The translations under genes and the position numbers were made by a program. The notes below the pieces were generated by a model. It searched no databases. It was not told where the DNA came from and saw nothing but the letters and a program-made list of their open reading frames with translations. This document shows positions 60,960-64,000 of a stretch of DNA of 64,000 nucleotides, piece by piece (within the stretch, counting starts at the first letter, position 1; every line of letters begins with the position of its first letter). This DNA is from Cynocephalus volans (lineage: Eukaryota; Chordata; Mammalia; Dermoptera; Cynocephalidae): NCBI RefSeq assembly GCF_027409185.1, contig NC_084462.1:2666001-2730000 (forward strand), read 5' to 3'.

Positions 60960-62230
60960 GGATTGAGCCCCTGGGCTGGCGGCGAGGGACACGAAGCTCG
61001 AGTTGGCAGCGCCACGCCTGGCAGGGGCGCCTCCACGACTTCGCTGGGCTCCCGGGAGTGCCGTGGCAGTCTACCTGGCAACCCGTGACGTCACAGGAAG
61101 GCTGCAGCCGGGTTGGCTTGGCACTCCCTGCAGGGGGAGAAGTTTCCGGCTCATAGGGGGTTTTGGAAAAGAGGGGAGAGGGGAGATGCGCAGGAAGAAA
61201 ACTCGGGGAGCTTGTCTTCTCTCACGCTGGGTCACTCACTCTACGTTCCCCCGCCCTCATCACAAATCCCCTACACCCTCTCCGCCACTTTCACAGCCCC
61301 CTCCCGCTCTTCCCAGCACCTGGCCGCCCCAGTCCCGTCCTTCCCCCAAGGCCTCTCCGCCCACCCGGCGTCCAGCCACCACCCCATTCACCTTTTTTTT
61401 TTTTTTTGGCGTCTGGCCGGTTCCGGGATCTGAACCAGTGACTCAGGTGTTCTAAGGCTGCGCTCTAACCAACTGGGCTAACCAGCCGGCCCCCCACCCC
61501 ATTCCGAAAGCTACGGGTCCCCCTGCCGGGAAGGGCGCCAACGTCCGGGCAGCCCTCCAGGGCCTTCCCAGCCTCCCTGCCCGTCCCCGCCGGGGACACC
61601 CGCCCCACCCCCGCGTCCGGTGCCCGCCGCACCCACTCCGGGAACAGTCGCGGGGAGCGGGTCGGCACGGTCCCAGGAGGGACAGCGGCCAGTCCGGGGC
61701 CCCAGGTGGCTGGGGCCCCAGGACTTCGATTCTACCCACGCTCGAGGGTTGGGACTCCGGAGTCCCAGAGCCCCAGGGCCCTCAGCGCGGGCACAGAGAC
61801 CTCCTCCCCCGGCAGCGGTCCTGCCTACGCTGGGAAACCGGACCCTCCCTCCCAGCTCTGGTTTCCCGAAAACTCCTGACTCGCAGATGCTAAGAATGGC
61901 TTCCTAGACCGCCTCTCCCCGCCCCCTTCGTGCCGCAGTCCTGGCTCCAGCCCTCACTCCCTTCAGACCCCATCTCAGGGCCCGGGCGTCCAGGCCCTCG
62001 TCGTTTCCCCGGCGCCCTGCTTCTTCCGCCCCCCGACTCGCGAGTTTGGGCGCACAGCCACCTCCTCCCCGAGAGCCCGGAGCCCTCGCCTCCAGCGCCT
62101 GCTCCCTCAGGCCCGGGTGTCCGAGCCCCCAGCCTGCCTCCCTGGGAACCTGGCACTCGGCTCTGCCTCTTTGTCCAGCTGTTATTGCTCGCCCTTTAGA
62201 ACACAGGGCGGGCGGAATGTGGGGCGGCTG
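60960..62230. other. CpG-rich spacer between SPIB and MYBPC2
   Basis: CpG-dense DNA, densest at about 61490-62160, with long open frames on both strands and no recognised protein. CpG-driven loss of stops explains them. A SINE lies at 61393-61492. It may be an island for an unlisted transcript or part of the MYBPC2 promoter. Confidence 0.5.
61393..61492 (-). mobile_element. Monomeric tRNA-like SINE
   Basis: T-run, ggcgtctggccggttccggg, ending aaccagccggccc. The direct repeat caccccattc flanks both ends. Confidence 0.92.
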
Positions 62231-62359
62231 ACCAATGCCTCCCGGAGCCTGCTGGGAGTCCCAGAACTCCTTAAAGGGCTCCTCCTGGGGGCCCACCTGT
62301 CCTCCCTAGGGCCTAGAGGACGCAGCTGCTGTCAGAGGAGTGGGAGGAGGTCCAGCGAC

Positions 62360-62378
62360 ATGCCTGAGGCAAAACCAG
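62360..62378 (+). CDS. MYBPC2: MYBPC2 coding exon 1
   Basis: ATG in gcgacATGCC, six codons MPEAKP plus one base. Upstream DNA holds E-box cagctg near 62176 and a CArG-like ccttaaaggg near 62269, fitting a muscle promoter but weak alone. Confidence 0.85.
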
Positions 62379-63530
62379 GTGGCTGCCAGGACCCCTTCCC
62401 TATGTGGGACATGGGTCTTATTTTCTGAATGGGGATTTGGGGCTCCTCTCTTTGTGGAGTTAGGAGAATGGGGTGCCTTCTCTGTGTGAAGAGGGGATTC
62501 CCTTCTTTGTGTGGGATGGGGGTCTCATGTGTATGGGGGGTCCCCTTCCCCCTGCAGTAAGCCGGTTCCTTTTTCTGTAGTGGAGAGGGGAGCCCATCTC
62601 TGGGAGAGATGGGGATTCTCCGATTGTAAATTGGGGTCCCTTTTTCTCAATGGGGATGAAGATCCTGTGTGTGTAGGTTGGGGGTATTTGCATGGTGATT
62701 GGGATCCTCTATATTTGGGGATGGCATCCTCTGGGTGGGATTGGACCACTTTCCTGAGTGAAGATTGGGTTCTTTCTCAGTAGGATATGGGGTGCTTGTG
62801 TGTATAGAGATAGAGATTCCCGTCTGTGTGGAGACAGAGGGAAATTCTTCTCTATGTAAGGATGAAGGGAACCTCCTTTCTAAGGGAACTGAGGCTTCCC
62901 TATGTAGGAATTAGGGGGAATTCTCCATCTAGGGGCTAGAGTCCTTTCTTTATGTGGAGTTTACGGACCCCCTTCTGTATATGGAGTGGGGCTTTCTCTC
63001 GATGAGGAAGACAACATGGGAGATACAAAGCCCATGCTGGGGGGTTGGTGGGGGTCCCTCCTGGGGCGTCCAGTCCACTGGCATCAGGCCAACCAGGCTG
63101 GGTTTGGGGTCCGGCCCTGTGCTGCAGCTGGGGCCCCAGCGGGCCAGGAGCCAGGCAAGGCAGGTGAAGGATGCTGTGGTCAGCACGAAGTGTCCAGTTT
63201 CCAACCCAGGGGCAAAGCTAATTATACCACCAGGACCCAAAAGGTCAGGATCTGGTGGCCTGGGTAGATGGGGTGTGGCATGCCTGGGATAAGGGAAACC
63301 TGATCCCACAGACTCTCAGGATAGAGATAAATTTACACCTAGCATGGGGGCCTGGACTCCTGGGTCTGAGGGAGGAGGGGCTGGGGCCCGGATTCCCAGG
63401 TTCTGGAGGATGCTGGGCACATGTTCAACCGTGAACATCTCTTACCTCACAGAGGCCAAAAAGACCCCTGAAGGTAAAGATGCCCCCAAACAAGCCTCCA
63501 AAGAAGCTCCCCCTAAAGAGGTCCCTAAAG
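62360..63530 (+). CDS. MYBPC2: Myosin-binding protein C, fast type: first two coding exons (partial gene)
   Basis: Thick-filament protein of fast skeletal muscle; its Ig and FnIII domains lie beyond the window. Coding parts are 62360-62378 (ATG, MPEAKP) and 63453-63530 (EAKKTPEGKDAPKQASKEAP...PKEVPK), together 32 codons plus one base. The first six residues equal human MYBPC2, and the Lys/Ala/Pro-rich tail follows the human KKAPKGKDAPKGAPKEAPPKEAP pattern in short pieces. Splice signals: CCAG|gtggct, ctcacag|AGGCCA and AAAG|gtgaga, all phase 1. Later exons are outside. This is the identity I am least sure of, because little is present; synteny supports it. Confidence 0.85.
63453..63530 (+). 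CDS. MYBPC2: MYBPC2 coding exon 2
   Basis: 78 nt, Lys/Pro/Ala/Glu-rich N-terminal tail. Begins after ttacctcacag and ends AAAG|gtgaga. Confidence 0.85.
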
Positions 63531-64000
63531 GTGAGATGGTGTTCCCTTGGGCTCTGGCATCTGAGCTGGCATCTCATCTCCCCATCTTCTCCCTGTTCTC
63601 CGTCCTTTAGTCTGTCCCCACAGGGCCCCAGAGCTGACCTGCCTCTCCCCTGCTCACAGCCCTCCTGTGGCTCCCCAGTGCCCCCAGGACAGAGCCCGGC
63701 CCCTCAGCCAGACCTTGAGCTTCCATCAACTGACTGGTCACCAAGTCCTGCCCAGCTCCAAATGCCTCAGTCTATCTTTAAATCTCTCTTATCCCAAAGG
63801 CGCATTTAGAACCCTCCCATCCACATAGGGGGAAACTGAGGCCCAAAGGGGTGGGGGTGCCTGGCCAAAGTCACACAGCCACCTGGGTGTGCATGTGGTC
63901 TTTCCCAGGTCAGGAAAAGCCACTTTGCTCGCATGGTCTTTGGTTTCTGAGCAGACTGTCCCTCACTGGCTCTAAACCCCTTCCCCGAAGTGGCTACTGA
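63531..64000. other. MYBPC2: MYBPC2 intron 2 to window end
   Basis: A possible next exon is suggested near 63684 (cccag then VPPGQSPAPQP, like human APPEDQSPTAEEP), but no donor follows, so it is not called. The final part has MIR-like wording (gaaactgaggcccaaagg, agtcacacagccacctggg). Confidence 0.45.

Noticed and set aside
61003-61455. 150-residue open frame in the CpG-rich spacer
   Set aside because: It runs into a SINE and T-run; no start context, exon or homology evidence.
63620-63760. Third MYBPC2 exon near 63684
   Set aside because: The reading VPPGQSPAPQP resembles the family but lacks a donor and continues into unrelated sequence.

Overview
The window is nuclear DNA from a placental mammal. 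It carries intron-rich vertebrate genes with GT-AG introns, CpG-rich promoters and ancient mammalian repeats (MIR, L2, MER5, MER20, MLT1, L1). Gene order is NAPSA(-), NR1H2(+), POLD1(+), SPIB(+), MYBPC2(+, only its start). From memory this is the order of human chromosome 19q13.3. The lineage marker is a SINE present about 23 times: a tRNA-Ile-like unit, either single or as a head-to-tail dimer with an A tail. From memory this matches the CYN SINEs of flying lemurs (Dermoptera). I saw no Alu and no rodent B1/B2. A colugo such as Galeopterus is therefore the best guess; this is inference, not proof.

Layout. 1-540: CpG-rich DNA with no recognised gene. 547-8088: NAPSA on the minus strand, 9 coding exons and 409 codons, with two tandem-repeat domains in introns 4 and 5 and old transposons in intron 1. 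8.1-16.1 kb: intergenic, mostly SINE, L1 and LTR remains. 16.1-22.85 kb: NR1H2 (LXR beta), CpG-rich start, 8 coding exons, 457 codons. 24.1-52.2 kb: POLD1 (DNA polymerase delta catalytic subunit), noncoding exon 1 in a GC-rich promoter, a 10.6 kb repeat-filled intron 1, then 26 coding exons and 1108 codons. 53.2-60.6 kb: SPIB (ETS factor), TATA promoter, 6 coding exons, 268 codons. 60.9-62.2 kb: CpG-rich spacer. 62.36 kb to the end: the first two coding exons of MYBPC2 (fast skeletal myosin-binding protein C).

Every exon junction I list for the four complete genes keeps the reading frame through to a stop codon and keeps the family's catalytic or binding residues. All four look functional. 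The genes do not form one pathway: napsin A is a lung/kidney aspartic protease, LXR beta an oxysterol receptor, POLD1 a replication enzyme, SPIB a lymphoid factor and MYBPC2 a sarcomere protein. The neighbourhood reflects conserved synteny.

No new biological system was found. The most unusual features are the repeat domains around NAPSA exon 5, a pure CTG tract coding the napsin signal peptide, a shortened napsin C terminus, a small in-frame triplication in SPIB, LXR beta changes near and within the DNA-binding domain, an in-frame tandem acceptor in POLD1, TGACCTC-rich POLD1 introns with direct-repeat-1 motifs, and a solo LTR inserted in an L1. Exon borders come from reading splice sites by eye and from remembered human proteins; no alignment was run.
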